Below are positions 16,273-24,252 of a stretch of 64,000 nucleotides of DNA, piece after piece. Positions within the stretch are counted from its first letter, which is position 1. The number at the start of each line of letters is the position of its first letter. The notes below the pieces were generated by a model, which saw nothing but the letters and a program-made list of their open reading frames with translations, had not been told where the DNA came from and ran no database searches. Source of the stretch: Cupriavidus metallidurans CH34 (GTDB taxonomy: Bacteria; Pseudomonadota; Gammaproteobacteria; Burkholderiales; Burkholderiaceae); contig NC_007974.2 of NCBI RefSeq assembly GCF_000196015.1, positions 1,550,001 to 1,614,000 on the forward strand, in the 5' to 3' direction. The position numbers were made by a program, and so were the translations under genes.

Positions 16273-16875
16273 ATGGCGCGCGCATCACGGGCGGTTGCAG
16301 AGCAGCACAAGGCAGCCATTGAGGCGGCATCGGCTCGGCTGTTCCGGGAACATGGGCTGCATGGGGTGTCGGTCGCGCAGGTCATGGCAGATGCCGGGCT
16401 CACCCATGGCGGGTTCTACGGCCACTTCCCTTCACGGGACGCACTGGTCGCCCGGGCCTGCGCCTTGGCGTTCGAGGAGTCGGCCACACGCTGGCGGCAA
16501 CGCATCGATCAGGCGCAAGGTGACCGGAAAGCGGCACGCCGGAATCTGGTCGTGCAATACCTGAGCACAACCCATCGGGATGCAGCAGGCCGGGGATGCG
16601 CCGCCTCGGCGCTTGCCGGCGACGTGGCACGCGAGGCCAGCGACAAGCCTGTACACGATGCGTATCTGCACGGCCTCAAGTCACTGATCGACATCTGGCA
16701 GTCCACCGCGCCGGATGGCGACGATGCCGCCGGCGACTCGGCACTGGTCGATCTCGCCACACTGGTCGGCGCCATCACCATCGCGCGTGCAACGCGTGGC
16801 GACGCCCTTTCCGACGACATCCTCGCCGCAGCCCGAGACCGCCTGCTGGCCAGCCACAAACCCACGGACGCCTGA
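16273..16875 (+). CDS. TetR-family transcriptional regulator
   Basis: A 200-residue TetR/AcrR repressor. The N-terminal HTH contains LFREHGLHGVSVAQVMADAG and the HGGFYGHFPSRDAL recognition stretch, typical of the QacR/NemR-like branch. The C-terminal ligand domain has a conserved cysteine region GRGCAASALA. GGAG precedes the ATG. It likely controls the divergent SDR and the MFS gene that starts 42 bases downstream. Confidence 0.92.
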   Translation: MARASRAVAEQHKAAIEAASARLFREHGLHGVSVAQVMADAGLTHGGFYGHFPSRDALVARACALAFEESATRWRQRIDQAQGDRKAARRNLVVQYLSTTHRDAAGRGCAASALAGDVAREASDKPVHDAYLHGLKSLIDIWQSTAPDGDDAAGDSALVDLATLVGAITIARATRGDALSDDILAAARDRLLASHKPTDA

Positions 16876-16916
16876 CCGCAGGCCGCACCCATTCTCATTG
16901 CCCCCAGGGGAGACCC

Positions 16917-18224
16917 ATGTTTGCACAAGCCCTATCGAACCGGCTCGACCGGCGTGGAATCCACTATGCGTGGATCGTCGCGGCCATCACGTTCAGCGTG
17001 ATGCTCACTACCGCCGCCGCGCTCGGCCTGCCCGGCGCCTTTCTCAAGCCGCTGACCAGCGAGATGGGCTGGAGCACGGATCAGGTCTCGTCGATCCTAG
17101 CGGTGCGGTTTGCGCTGTTTGGTTTGATGGCGCCGTTCTCGGCGCTACTGATGGATCGCTTCGGCGTCCGCAACGTAGTCTGCGTGGCGCTGGCGTTGAT
17201 CGCCGGGGCCATGGCACTGGCCACGGTATCGACGCAGCTTTGGCATTTGTTCATCGCGTGGGGGCTGATGCTCGGTATCGGGTCGGGCATGACGGCGATG
17301 GTGCTTGCCGCGCTCGTCGCCAACCGCTGGTTCACGGCGCGGCGCGGGCTGGTGATCGGCATGTTGACCGCAAGCTCCGCAACCGGCCAGCTTGCATTCC
17401 TGCCGGCGGCTGCCTGGCTGATCGAACACATGGGCTGGCGCTTTGCCGTGCTGCCGGTGCTGTTTGCCTGCGGCACGCTGGCGCTCCTCGTGTTCGCCTT
17501 CATGCGCAATCGCCCCGCCGACGTCGGCCTGGTGCCGTTCGGCGAATTGCCCGGCACGGCGCCCGCCACCACGGCACCGGCCATGCCGCTGACATGGCGC
17601 GGGCCGTTCGTGGTGTTGCGCGACGCGGCGCGCACACAAACGTTCTGGATCCTGGCCGGCACCTTCTTTATCTGCGGGCTGTCGACCAACGGCCTGATCC
17701 AGACGCACTTCATCGCGCTATGCGCGGATTTCGGGATGTCGCCGGTACCTGCCGCATCGGCACTGGCCATGATGGGCGCGTTCGACTTCGTCGGGACGAT
17801 CCTCTCGGGCTGGCTGTCGGACCGCTATGACAACCGCAAGCTGCTGTTCTGGTACTACGTGCTGCGCGGGCTGTCGCTGTTCTGGCTGCCGCACTCGGAG
17901 TTCACGCTGTACGGCCTGTCGGTGTTCGCGATGTTCTATGGACTCGACTGGGTGGCCACGGTGCCGCCGACGATCAAGCTTGCCGGCACCACGTTTGGGA
18001 GAGAGCGCGCTGCGATGGTATTCGGCTGGATCTTCGCCGCGCATCAGATCGGCGCGGCAACGGCGGCATTCGGTGCGGGATTGTCGCGCACGGCCTGGCT
18101 GACCTACTCCCCGGCGCTCTACGTGGCCGGTGCCGCATGTATCGTCGCCGGACTGCTCGCATTGATGGTACGGCGCCCGGCCCCTCGGGCAGATGGCGTC
18201 ACGCCGCAAGCGGCTGGCGCCTGA
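16917..18224 (+). CDS. MFS transporter
   Basis: A 435-residue major facilitator with twelve predicted helices and a cytoplasmic loop after helix 6. The MDRFGVRN loop 2-3 motif and the parallel LSDRYDNRK motif in the second half are both present. It belongs to the branch of monocarboxylate/oxalate-formate-like carriers rather than drug-H+ antiporters. The ATG at 16917 is preceded by GGGGAGA. It is probably the transport arm of the TetR/SDR unit. Confidence 0.9.
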   Translation: MFAQALSNRLDRRGIHYAWIVAAITFSVMLTTAAALGLPGAFLKPLTSEMGWSTDQVSSILAVRFALFGLMAPFSALLMDRFGVRNVVCVALALIAGAMALATVSTQLWHLFIAWGLMLGIGSGMTAMVLAALVANRWFTARRGLVIGMLTASSATGQLAFLPAAAWLIEHMGWRFAVLPVLFACGTLALLVFAFMRNRPADVGLVPFGELPGTAPATTAPAMPLTWRGPFVVLRDAARTQTFWILAGTFFICGLSTNGLIQTHFIALCADFGMSPVPAASALAMMGAFDFVGTILSGWLSDRYDNRKLLFWYYVLRGLSLFWLPHSEFTLYGLSVFAMFYGLDWVATVPPTIKLAGTTFGRERAAMVFGWIFAAHQIGAATAAFGAGLSRTAWLTYSPALYVAGAACIVAGLLALMVRRPAPRADGVTPQAAGA

Positions 18225-18252
18225 ACGCTCCTGAGCGCGCCGGAAGGCAACA

Positions 18253-19158
18253 CTAGCGTTCGTGGCAGGCCGCCACGAACGCGTCGATGAGCGCCGCCGC
18301 GCTGGCACGCTTCAACGCCGATTGCCGGACCAGCACGCCGATCTCCCGATACATCGGCATACCCGGCATCGGCACCTGCTCGACATTCGGGGTCTGCGCC
18401 AGCGGCACAAGCTCGCAAGGAATGATCGCGCAACCGAGCCCCTCGCCAACCATCTGCAGGATGACTGCAGGCTCGTCCAACTCCATGCCCTCGCGTACCC
18501 AAAGGCGGTGCCGTTTGAGATAGCGGTCCACGAGTTGCCCGCCGGTCGAGTGGCGGTTGTATCGGATAAACGGGACTGTCGACAGCAGCGTCTTCAGGTC
18601 GGCCGGCGCCCCCTTCGGCGCCACCGCCACGAAGCGCTCCTTCACCAGCGGCACCCACTTCAGTTCGGGTGGAATGCCGAGCCGCGGCTTGACCAGCACC
18701 GCAATATCCAGCTCGCGGGCATCGACCTGCGTCAGCAACTGCGTCGACATGCCCGGCACGATATTGACGTGGGTGTCAGGAAACGCGACGCGAAAACGTT
18801 GCATGGCACGCGGCAACAGACTGGCCTGCACGGTCGATACCGCCCCCAGATCCAGCGGCGCCGTATCGCGCTGCAGTCGCGCGCCCTTCATCGACTCGTA
18901 GAGCGCAACGATGCGCGAGGCGTCCGCCAGCATCTGCCGGCCCTCCTCGCTCAGGGTCACCGATTTGCCCGATCGATCGAACAACGTGCAGCCGAGATCT
19001 TCTTCCAACCGGCGAATCTGGGTGCTGACCGCCGACTGCGTCAGCCCGAGCCGCGCGCCGGCCGACGAGAACGAACCGGTTTCGGCGGCCACGAGAAAGG
19101 TCTTGAAATAGCGGAGCAAGGCGGGATTCAAGCATCGAAATTTTCGATGCTCAGTCAA
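18253..19158 (-). CDS. LysR-family transcriptional regulator
   Basis: A 301-residue LysR regulator. The winged HTH has FSSAGARLGLTQSAVSTQIRRLEEDLG and the effector domain runs from about residue 100. It is divergent from a VOC protein and an FAA hydrolase and should control them. The start is uncertain: the frame opens with TTG at 19158, and a second TTG at 19131 is also possible; neither has a good ribosome site and no ATG precedes the HTH. Confidence 0.9.
   Translation of the reverse strand: MTEHRKFRCLNPALLRYFKTFLVAAETGSFSSAGARLGLTQSAVSTQIRRLEEDLGCTLFDRSGKSVTLSEEGRQMLADASRIVALYESMKGARLQRDTAPLDLGAVSTVQASLLPRAMQRFRVAFPDTHVNIVPGMSTQLLTQVDARELDIAVLVKPRLGIPPELKWVPLVKERFVAVAPKGAPADLKTLLSTVPFIRYNRHSTGGQLVDRYLKRHRLWVREGMELDEPAVILQMVGEGLGCAIIPCELVPLAQTPNVEQVPMPGMPMYREIGVLVRQSALKRASAAALIDAFVAACHER
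19132..19150. promoter_or_regulatory. LysR-type palindrome at the 5' end of its own gene
   Basis: The perfect palindrome GCATCGAAATTTTCGATGC has 9-base arms around one base. It contains a T-N11-A motif (TCGAAATTTTCGA), the classic LysR box. It overlaps the beginning of the LysR frame. Confidence 0.5.
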
Positions 19159-19239
19159 AAAATGATTCGTTTCATATTACGAGTTCTGCTGATTACAATC
19201 AACGACGCCTTCACGCATCCATGGAGATAACGCCCCACC

Positions 19240-19662
19240 ATGAACGCCATTCCCCTGTTCCACCTGGCCTTTCCCGTGCACGATCTTGCCGCTGCCCGCC
19301 ACTTCTATGGCGAACTGCTTGGCTGCCCGGAAGGCCGCAGTTCCGACGCCTGGATCGATTTCAACTTCTACGGCCATCAAGTGGTGGCGCACCTGTCCCC
19401 CGACGAGTGCGGCCACCGCGCTACCAGCGCCGTGGATGGCGATGACGTGCCCGTACGCCACTTCGGGGCGATCCTGCCGATGACCGAATGGGAAGCCCTG
19501 GCCGACAAGCTACGTGCCGCCGGCACCCGGTTCGTGATCGAGCCGCACGTGCGCTTCAAGGGTCAGGTCGGCGAACAGGCCACGATGTTTTTCCTGGACC
19601 CGTCGGGCAACGCGCTGGAGTTCAAGGCGTTCGGCGACATGAGCCAGGTATTCGCGAAGTAA
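19240..19662 (+). CDS. VOC-superfamily (glyoxalase/dioxygenase-like) protein
   Basis: A 140-residue protein with the paired beta-alpha-beta-beta-beta halves of the vicinal oxygen chelate fold. The metal-ligand positions look conserved: His in FHLAFPVHD, His in VRHFG and Glu in NALEFKAF. The family ranges from glyoxalase I to extradiol dioxygenases and isomerases. GGAG precedes the ATG. It is 42 bases ahead of an FAA hydrolase, so the two may act on successive intermediates of an aromatic or beta-diketone breakdown. Confidence 0.88.
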   Translation: MNAIPLFHLAFPVHDLAAARHFYGELLGCPEGRSSDAWIDFNFYGHQVVAHLSPDECGHRATSAVDGDDVPVRHFGAILPMTEWEALADKLRAAGTRFVIEPHVRFKGQVGEQATMFFLDPSGNALEFKAFGDMSQVFAK

Positions 19663-19704
19663 CACCCCACACGATTCACCCATCCCAAGACAATCCAGCG
19701 AGAC

Positions 19705-20400
19705 ATGACCGAATTCGTCATCCAGCCTGCCCCGCAGGCCAGCGTAGCCGTAGCGGGCAGCCAGGCCCGTTTCCCTATCCGCCGCGTGTTCTGCGTGGGG
19801 CGCAACTACGCCGCCCACGCACGCGAAATGGGCAAGGACCCCGATCGCGAACCGCCGTTCTTCTTCACCAAGCCAGCCGATGCCGTCGTGGCCGCTGAAG
19901 GCACGGTGCCGCATCCGCCGTTGACGGAGAACCTCCACCACGAGATCGAGCTTGTTGTCGCGATCGGCAAGGGCGGCACGAACGTCAGCCCGGCGCAGGC
20001 ACTCGACCTGGTGTGGGGCTACGCCGTGGGCGTGGACATGACGCGCCGTGACCTGCAGGACGTCGCCAAGAAGATGAGCCGCCCGTGGGACTGGTCGAAG
20101 GCCTTCGATGCGTCAGGCCCGTGCGGTCCGCTGCATGCGGCATCCAGCATCGGCCATCCGTCCAAGGGCGCGATCTGGCTCAAGGTCAATGGCGAAACGC
20201 GCCAGGAAGGCGACCTGACCGAACTGATCTGGCCTGTTGCCGATGTGATTGCCTATATCTCGGAAGCCGTTGCACTGGAACCGGGTGACCTGATCTTCAC
20301 CGGCACGCCGGCAGGTGTCGGCGCCCTGAACCCCGGCGACGTCGTCAGCGGCGGTGTCGAAGGTATTGGTGAAATCACTTTCACCATCGGCAAGCGCTAA
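19705..20400 (+). CDS. Fumarylacetoacetate hydrolase-family protein
   Basis: A 231-residue FAA-hydrolase-fold enzyme. Landmarks are FCVGRNYAAHAREMG, the metal-binding LHHEIELVVAIG Glu pair, GYAVGVDMTRRD and FTGTPAGVG. The short single-domain size and sequence fit acylpyruvate hydrolase/fumarylpyruvate hydrolase or 2-hydroxyhepta-2,4-dienedioate isomerase. With the upstream VOC protein it may form a ring-cleavage downstream step. A strong terminator follows. Confidence 0.9.
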   Translation: MTEFVIQPAPQASVAVAGSQARFPIRRVFCVGRNYAAHAREMGKDPDREPPFFFTKPADAVVAAEGTVPHPPLTENLHHEIELVVAIGKGGTNVSPAQALDLVWGYAVGVDMTRRDLQDVAKKMSRPWDWSKAFDASGPCGPLHAASSIGHPSKGAIWLKVNGETRQEGDLTELIWPVADVIAYISEAVALEPGDLIFTGTPAGVGALNPGDVVSGGVEGIGEITFTIGKR

Positions 20401-20424
20401 GACATCACATTCGCGTAGTGCCAG

Positions 20425-20465
20425 ACGGCGTTGCTCATTTCTCGTGAGCAACGCCGTTTTTCCTT
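20425..20465 (+). terminator. Rho-independent terminator after the FAA hydrolase
   Basis: A 13-base perfect stem, ACGGCGTTGCTCA with TGAGCAACGCCGT, encloses a 7-base loop and runs into a T-rich tail. It ends the VOC/FAA-hydrolase transcript. Confidence 0.9.
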
Positions 20466-20545
20466 TTTATTCATGCAATTACGAACACTCTAGAGCGGTT
20501 GCTCGAGTTCGAGCATAGCAATTTCTCCAAATTCTCCTTGCCTAT

Positions 20546-20563
20546 CTATCTAGTAGTAGATAA
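20546..20563. promoter_or_regulatory. TetR-type operator, distal copy
   Basis: CTATCTA-GTAG-TAGATAA: an inverted repeat with 4-base spacer differing from the proximal copy at one end base. It is 133 bases upstream of the identical core at 20679. The gap 20466-20797 otherwise shows no gene and must hold the promoter of the repeat protein. Confidence 0.6.
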
Positions 20564-20678
20564 TATTTGGCTCATGGACGACGCGATGCAGCAAAGCAGT
20601 CCGCAGCACCAAGCCGATCCACGCAACACCAAGTCGTTTGTCAGTACCGGGAGGCGGTCTTTTTTTTAGCCCTGGTTA

Positions 20679-20696
20679 CCTATCTATCAGTAGATA
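20679..20696. promoter_or_regulatory. TetR-type operator, proximal copy
   Basis: A perfect inverted repeat CTATCTA-TCAG-TAGATAG lies about 100 bases before the start of the exported repeat protein. The two copies together suggest cooperative or looping control, most simply by the TetR protein encoded at 21520. Confidence 0.65.
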
Positions 20697-20797
20697 GCAA
20701 CAGCGCCCAAACCAAGACCCCTGAGATTCGCAGCACAGAACACCGGCCCCGCGACCCACACACCAAGATCGCCCGGCCCTTCGCAAGGAGAGCAATC

Positions 20798-21295
20798 ATG
20801 AACGCCAAGACCATCCTGACCGCCGCCGCACTCGCCGCCGCTTTCGTCACTGGCGCCGCCCAAGCCGCCCCCGCCGCCCAGAAGGCCGGCGAAGTCTACG
20901 GCTACAGCTATCGCGTGAACGACCAGCGCAGCGCCTTCACCGACGGCGCACGCGTCGGCAAGACCGACCCGTACACCGATGGCGCAAAGGTCGGCAAGGC
21001 TGACCCGTTCACCGACGGCGCCAAGGTCGGCAAGTTCGACCCGTACACCGACGGTGCCCGCATCGTCGCCGGCCTGGACCGCACCGGTGTCTCGAGCGAA
21101 CCCGCCCGCAAGGTTGATCCGTACCTCGACGGCGCCAAGGTCGGCAAGTTCGACCCGTACACCGATGGCGCACGCATGGTCGCCGGCCTGGATCGCACCG
21201 GCGTATCGAGCGAACCGGCCCGCAAGGTTGATCCGTACTACGACGGTGCCCGTACCGGCAAGTTCGACCCGTACACCGAAGGCGCAAACGCCTAA
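20798..21295 (+). CDS. Exported DPYTDGA tandem-repeat protein
   Basis: A 165-residue protein: a Sec signal peptide (MNAKTILTAAALAAAFVTGAAQA) followed by a mature part built almost entirely of a short repeat. The consensus is DPYTDGA(K/R)VGK(F/A/T). Seven DGA units are present, and a longer 23-residue spacer (VAGLDRTGVSSEPARKV) occurs twice between them. The repeats carry many Asp residues and no Cys, so calcium or other cation binding is possible. I know of no function; similar DPYTDGAR repeats occur in Burkholderiales proteins as far as I recall. AAGGAG precedes the ATG. The coding repeats are also nucleotide repeats (20936-21290). Confidence 0.88.
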   Translation: MNAKTILTAAALAAAFVTGAAQAAPAAQKAGEVYGYSYRVNDQRSAFTDGARVGKTDPYTDGAKVGKADPFTDGAKVGKFDPYTDGARIVAGLDRTGVSSEPARKVDPYLDGAKVGKFDPYTDGARMVAGLDRTGVSSEPARKVDPYYDGARTGKFDPYTEGANA

Positions 21296-21364
21296 TACAG
21301 ATCAGGCCACCGACGCGATACACATGCCGGGCCGGTGGCCGACACCAACATCTGGAGTGTCATC

Positions 21365-21466
21365 ATGAGTCTGCGTGACAGTGCCCTGATTCTGGGTGGA
21401 TGGGTGATGCTGGCCCTTGGCAGCGGCGCCCTTGTCTCGCTCGTTGCAAAGTCGCTGTCGATCTGA
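21365..21466 (+). CDS. Small single-helix membrane peptide (33 aa)
   Basis: The frame MSLRDSALILGGWVMLALG continues to a stop at 21464-21466, giving 33 residues with one hydrophobic helix and a short charged N-terminus. GGAG lies eight bases before the ATG. It sits between the exported repeat protein and the TetR regulator on the same strand, so all three may be one transcript. Small size limits certainty. Confidence 0.6.
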   Translation: MSLRDSALILGGWVMLALGSGALVSLVAKSLSI

Positions 21467-21519
21467 GACAGCGAAAATCGGAGGGTCCCCCGCGAAAGCG
21501 AAAGCTGGGGACAGTCGCC

Positions 21520-22125
21520 ATGAAAACGTCGTCCGTACGCGAACAACTGCTTGAACACGCTTCGGTGCTGATGCGACGGCGTGGCTATAACGGCTTCAGC
21601 TATCGCGACCTCGCGGAGCTGGTGGGCGTGAAGACCTCGAGCATTCATTACTACTTCCCGTCCAAGGACGACCTGGTGCTGGAAGTGGTACGTCAGTACC
21701 GCCAAACGTCGGTGGCCCGCCTCGCGGCGATCGACACCTCGCTTCCACTGATCGAACAGGCGCGGAAGTATGTACTGCCGCTGAGCAATGGCATCGACCT
21801 CGGGCAGATCTGTCTGATCGGCATGTTGGCCGCAGAGGTGATGGTCCTGCCGCAAGCGGTTCGCGCGCTGCTGCAGGAGCATTTCCAGGCGAACGAGAAC
21901 TTCATCGCCGACATGCTGCGCCGCGCCGAGGCAGAACGCGGCCAGCAGTACCCGGTGCCGCCCCAGCTACTGGCCAAGGTGCTTTATGGCGCGATCCAGA
22001 ACGGACTGATCACCGCGCGGATGTCCGGCTCGAATGATCGAATCGACGCCGCAGCGAATATGCTGATTGGCGCCGTTGGCGGCTCGATGTGCGCCATCGA
22101 GGAACACGAAGCCGTAGCCGCCTAG
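21520..22125 (+). CDS. TetR-family transcriptional regulator
   Basis: A 201-residue TetR/AcrR repressor with HTH in GYNGFSYRDLAELVGVKTSSIHYYF, the form seen in the NemR/AcuR-like branch. The start at 21520 (GGGGA upstream) is preferred to a longer frame. The C-terminal domain has a cysteine in LGQICLIGML that could sense electrophiles. It probably binds the two CTATCTA-N4-TAGATAG sites upstream of the repeat-protein gene. Confidence 0.9.
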   Translation: MKTSSVREQLLEHASVLMRRRGYNGFSYRDLAELVGVKTSSIHYYFPSKDDLVLEVVRQYRQTSVARLAAIDTSLPLIEQARKYVLPLSNGIDLGQICLIGMLAAEVMVLPQAVRALLQEHFQANENFIADMLRRAEAERGQQYPVPPQLLAKVLYGAIQNGLITARMSGSNDRIDAAANMLIGAVGGSMCAIEEHEAVAA

Positions 22126-22150
22126 GCCTGGCATTACCGTTTTCGGCGCA

Positions 22151-23002
22151 TCACGCGCCCGACGCCCGCCGTCTTGCTCTCGCGGCGGGCGTTGTTTTCG
22201 TTCTCGCTTCCGCTTCCGCCCCCATTTCTATTTCCACCCACGCCGGCGCATGATCGCTCGCGTGCGGCTCGCCACGCACCCATTTGTCGACGCCAGCGTC
22301 ACGCATGTGCTGCGCCAGACTTCGGCTCAGCAGCAGATGATCGATGCGCAAACCCGAGTCCTTCTGCCAGTGCTGACGAAAGTAGTCCCAGAACGTATAG
22401 ATCCGGGTGTCGGGATAGCGTGTGCGTAGCGCATCGGTCCATCCCTGCTCAAGCAACTGTCGATAGCATTCGCGAGACGCCGGCTGCAACAGTGCGTCCT
22501 TGAGCCACGAGCGCGGATTGTAGATGTCGTCGTCGGTCGGCACCACGTTGAAATCGCCGGCCAGTACCACCGGGTGGCCGCTGGCGTAGAGCGTGCTTGC
22601 GTGTCGAATCAACCGTTCGAACCAAGCCAGCTTGTATTCGAACTTCGGCCCTGGCTGGGGATTGCCGTTCGGCAGGTAGAGGCACGCCACCAGCACGCCT
22701 GCAACGGCCGCCTCGATATAGCGGCTCTGCGTATCAGCAGCATCGCCTGGCAGACCGCGCCGCACTTCGACCGGATCCGACCCTTTTGCGAGGATCGCCA
22801 CACCATTCCATGATTTCTGCCCCTGCCAGACTGCGCCGTAGCCTGCCGCGTGGAGCTCTGCCACCGGAAATGATTCGTCCACGGCCTTGAGTTCCTGCAG
22901 ACAGGCTACGTCGGGCTGCTCGCGCTCCAGCCATGCCAGCAGCGACGGCAGCCGCGCGTGGATGCCGTTGATATTGAACGTCGCGATCTTGAGATGGCCC
23001 AT
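22151..23002 (-). CDS. xthA: Exonuclease III (AP endonuclease)
   Basis: A 283-residue exonuclease III of the EEP fold. The conserved ATFNINGI start, LQELKA metal Glu, AGDFNVVPTDDD, RIDHLLLS and SDHAPAWVE (catalytic His) are all present. It cleaves abasic sites and degrades 3' ends in base-excision repair. The ATG at 23002 with GGAGCG upstream is preferred to an in-frame GTG two codons earlier. The C-terminal 20 residues are a basic, low-complexity tail (ARARRRASGA). It follows the nos operon at the leftward end but probably has its own promoter. Confidence 0.95.
   Translation of the reverse strand: MGHLKIATFNINGIHARLPSLLAWLEREQPDVACLQELKAVDESFPVAELHAAGYGAVWQGQKSWNGVAILAKGSDPVEVRRGLPGDAADTQSRYIEAAVAGVLVACLYLPNGNPQPGPKFEYKLAWFERLIRHASTLYASGHPVVLAGDFNVVPTDDDIYNPRSWLKDALLQPASRECYRQLLEQGWTDALRTRYPDTRIYTFWDYFRQHWQKDSGLRIDHLLLSRSLAQHMRDAGVDKWVRGEPHASDHAPAWVEIEMGAEAEARTKTTPAARARRRASGA
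22162..22200 (+). terminator. Terminator hairpin inside the 3' end of xthA
   Basis: ACGCCCGCCG pairs with CGGCGGGCGT across an 11-base loop, followed by TGTTTTCG. It ends the rightward TetR transcript while being part of the coding end of the convergent exonuclease gene. Confidence 0.65.
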
Positions 23003-23125
23003 CGGCACCGCTCCAGGTCGGATAGCTATTCATCTTAGGTGCCTGGTTCACGCTCCGCCCGTCAATTTCGCGGCCACAACCGGGTCAACCCAATGAACCT
23101 TGGCGTTCGCCGGGCACCGACCGCG

Positions 23126-23719
23126 CTAAGCATGGTCGGCCCGATGCATGGTCGGCGCCAGGTCCTGCAACAGTTGCACGGTGATATCAGGCGAATGCAG
23201 GACGGTGCCGCCGTGGCGTGAAATGAAGTGCCGGGCTGCCATCACGTCCTCGAACGCCGGCAAGTTGCCCTGACGCATCGGCCCCGGAACCGACGAACCC
23301 TGCACGTAAACGGCCTCGTTGGTGGCGATCCATTGACCACCCTCGGTCGCGCGCACATAGCTCGCGGCTATCTCGCTGGCGGTTCGGCTGGGCGCATATC
23401 GTGGCAGGTTGCGCAGGTAGATGAAAAGGCTTAGCGGCGAATCGAAGAAATAGGCATCGCCGTCGGAAAAGATCACCTGCGCGGCCCATTCCGGCACCCG
23501 CGACGGGAATGCGCCGCACACCGGGCACCGCGCATTGGTTGGCACGACGCGCGGGGCGTCAGGTGCGATGCCGGACGCTGGGTCATAGGGCGTGGCCGGA
23601 GCAACAAAGCAGATATCCGTGGGTACCTGCGAACTGGCGCGAACCCTTGCGTGGAAGGCGTACCAACCCATGGCTCCCAGCACCAACGTCAGCAATAGCG
23701 CAAGACGGAGAACGCGCAC
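23126..23719 (-). CDS. Second NosL-family protein, membrane-anchored
   Basis: A 197-residue protein with an N-terminal membrane helix and a NosL-like domain. It has RCPVCGAFPSRVPEWAAQ and DAYFFDSPLSLFIYL, close to the NosL CXXCGM region and its conserved following Phe-Phe-Asp segment. NosL delivers copper(I) to NosZ. This gene begins two bases after the nosL stop codon, so it is the last nos operon gene. Whether it adds a second copper donor or a different metal step is unknown; the first NosL has a different cysteine pattern. Confidence 0.8.
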   Translation of the reverse strand: MRVLRLALLLTLVLGAMGWYAFHARVRASSQVPTDICFVAPATPYDPASGIAPDAPRVVPTNARCPVCGAFPSRVPEWAAQVIFSDGDAYFFDSPLSLFIYLRNLPRYAPSRTASEIAASYVRATEGGQWIATNEAVYVQGSSVPGPMRQGNLPAFEDVMAARHFISRHGGTVLHSPDITVQLLQDLAPTMHRADHA

Positions 23720-23721
23720 GG

Positions 23722-24252
23722 CTACATCCGCTTGTCGTGCAGTGCCCCGCCGCTGAGGTCAACCATCTCGGGCGTGACTTCCGCGAACCGCAGCATCTTG
23801 CCGCCATATTGCGCCACGAAGGTGCGCGCATCAGCCTCCTGCTGGAAACTGGCAAGCGTCGGGCCCATCGAGCCATGGCGCTTGCTGCCCTGGACGTAGA
23901 AGCCCGTCCGGGCATCGAACCAGTTGCCGCGGGGGCGCTCCCAGTCGGCATTCGCCATATCCTGCACGAACACGGCGCGAATCGGCCTTGCCTGCTCCGG
24001 CCGCAGCAAGGTGTTGAACATCTCAACCGTGTCGCAACACCAGTGTGGTCGCGCGTCCCCAGTGTAATAAAGCTGGGCCTTCGGACCTGGGTAGTCGCCC
24101 AGCAACATGCCATCGAGGTCGCAGGATGCGGCGGCGTCGATCTCCACCGGGGCGATGGTGGTGTCGGTTTGCTTGCTGCACGCAGCCATGGCGAGCAGGC
24201 CGGCCGACCCGGCCAGGGCAACCGCCAGAAGGCGGCGACGATCATGGTTCAT
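23722..24252 (-). CDS. nosL: NosL copper chaperone lipoprotein
   Basis: A 176-residue exported lipoprotein: a positively charged N-terminus (MNHDRRRLL), a hydrophobic segment and a lipobox ending MAAC. NosL-type landmarks are MLLGDYPGPKAQLYY and HWCCDTVEMF. The protein supplies Cu(I) for assembly of the CuZ/CuA sites of NosZ on the outer face of the inner membrane. Its ATG overlaps the nosY stop by four bases, so translation is coupled. Confidence 0.88.
   Translation of the reverse strand: MNHDRRRLLAVALAGSAGLLAMAACSKQTDTTIAPVEIDAAASCDLDGMLLGDYPGPKAQLYYTGDARPHWCCDTVEMFNTLLRPEQARPIRAVFVQDMANADWERPRGNWFDARTGFYVQGSKRHGSMGPTLASFQQEADARTFVAQYGGKMLRFAEVTPEMVDLSGGALHDKRM

Noticed and set aside
20567..20797. 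N-terminal extension of the repeat protein by about 77 codons
   Set aside because: The extension crosses both TetR-type operators and a poly-T stretch. The ATG at 20798 has AAGGAG and opens a clean signal peptide.
20936..21290. CRISPR-like direct repeats
   Set aside because: The repeats are in frame, encode the DPYTDGA units of an exported protein, and lack uniform spacers.
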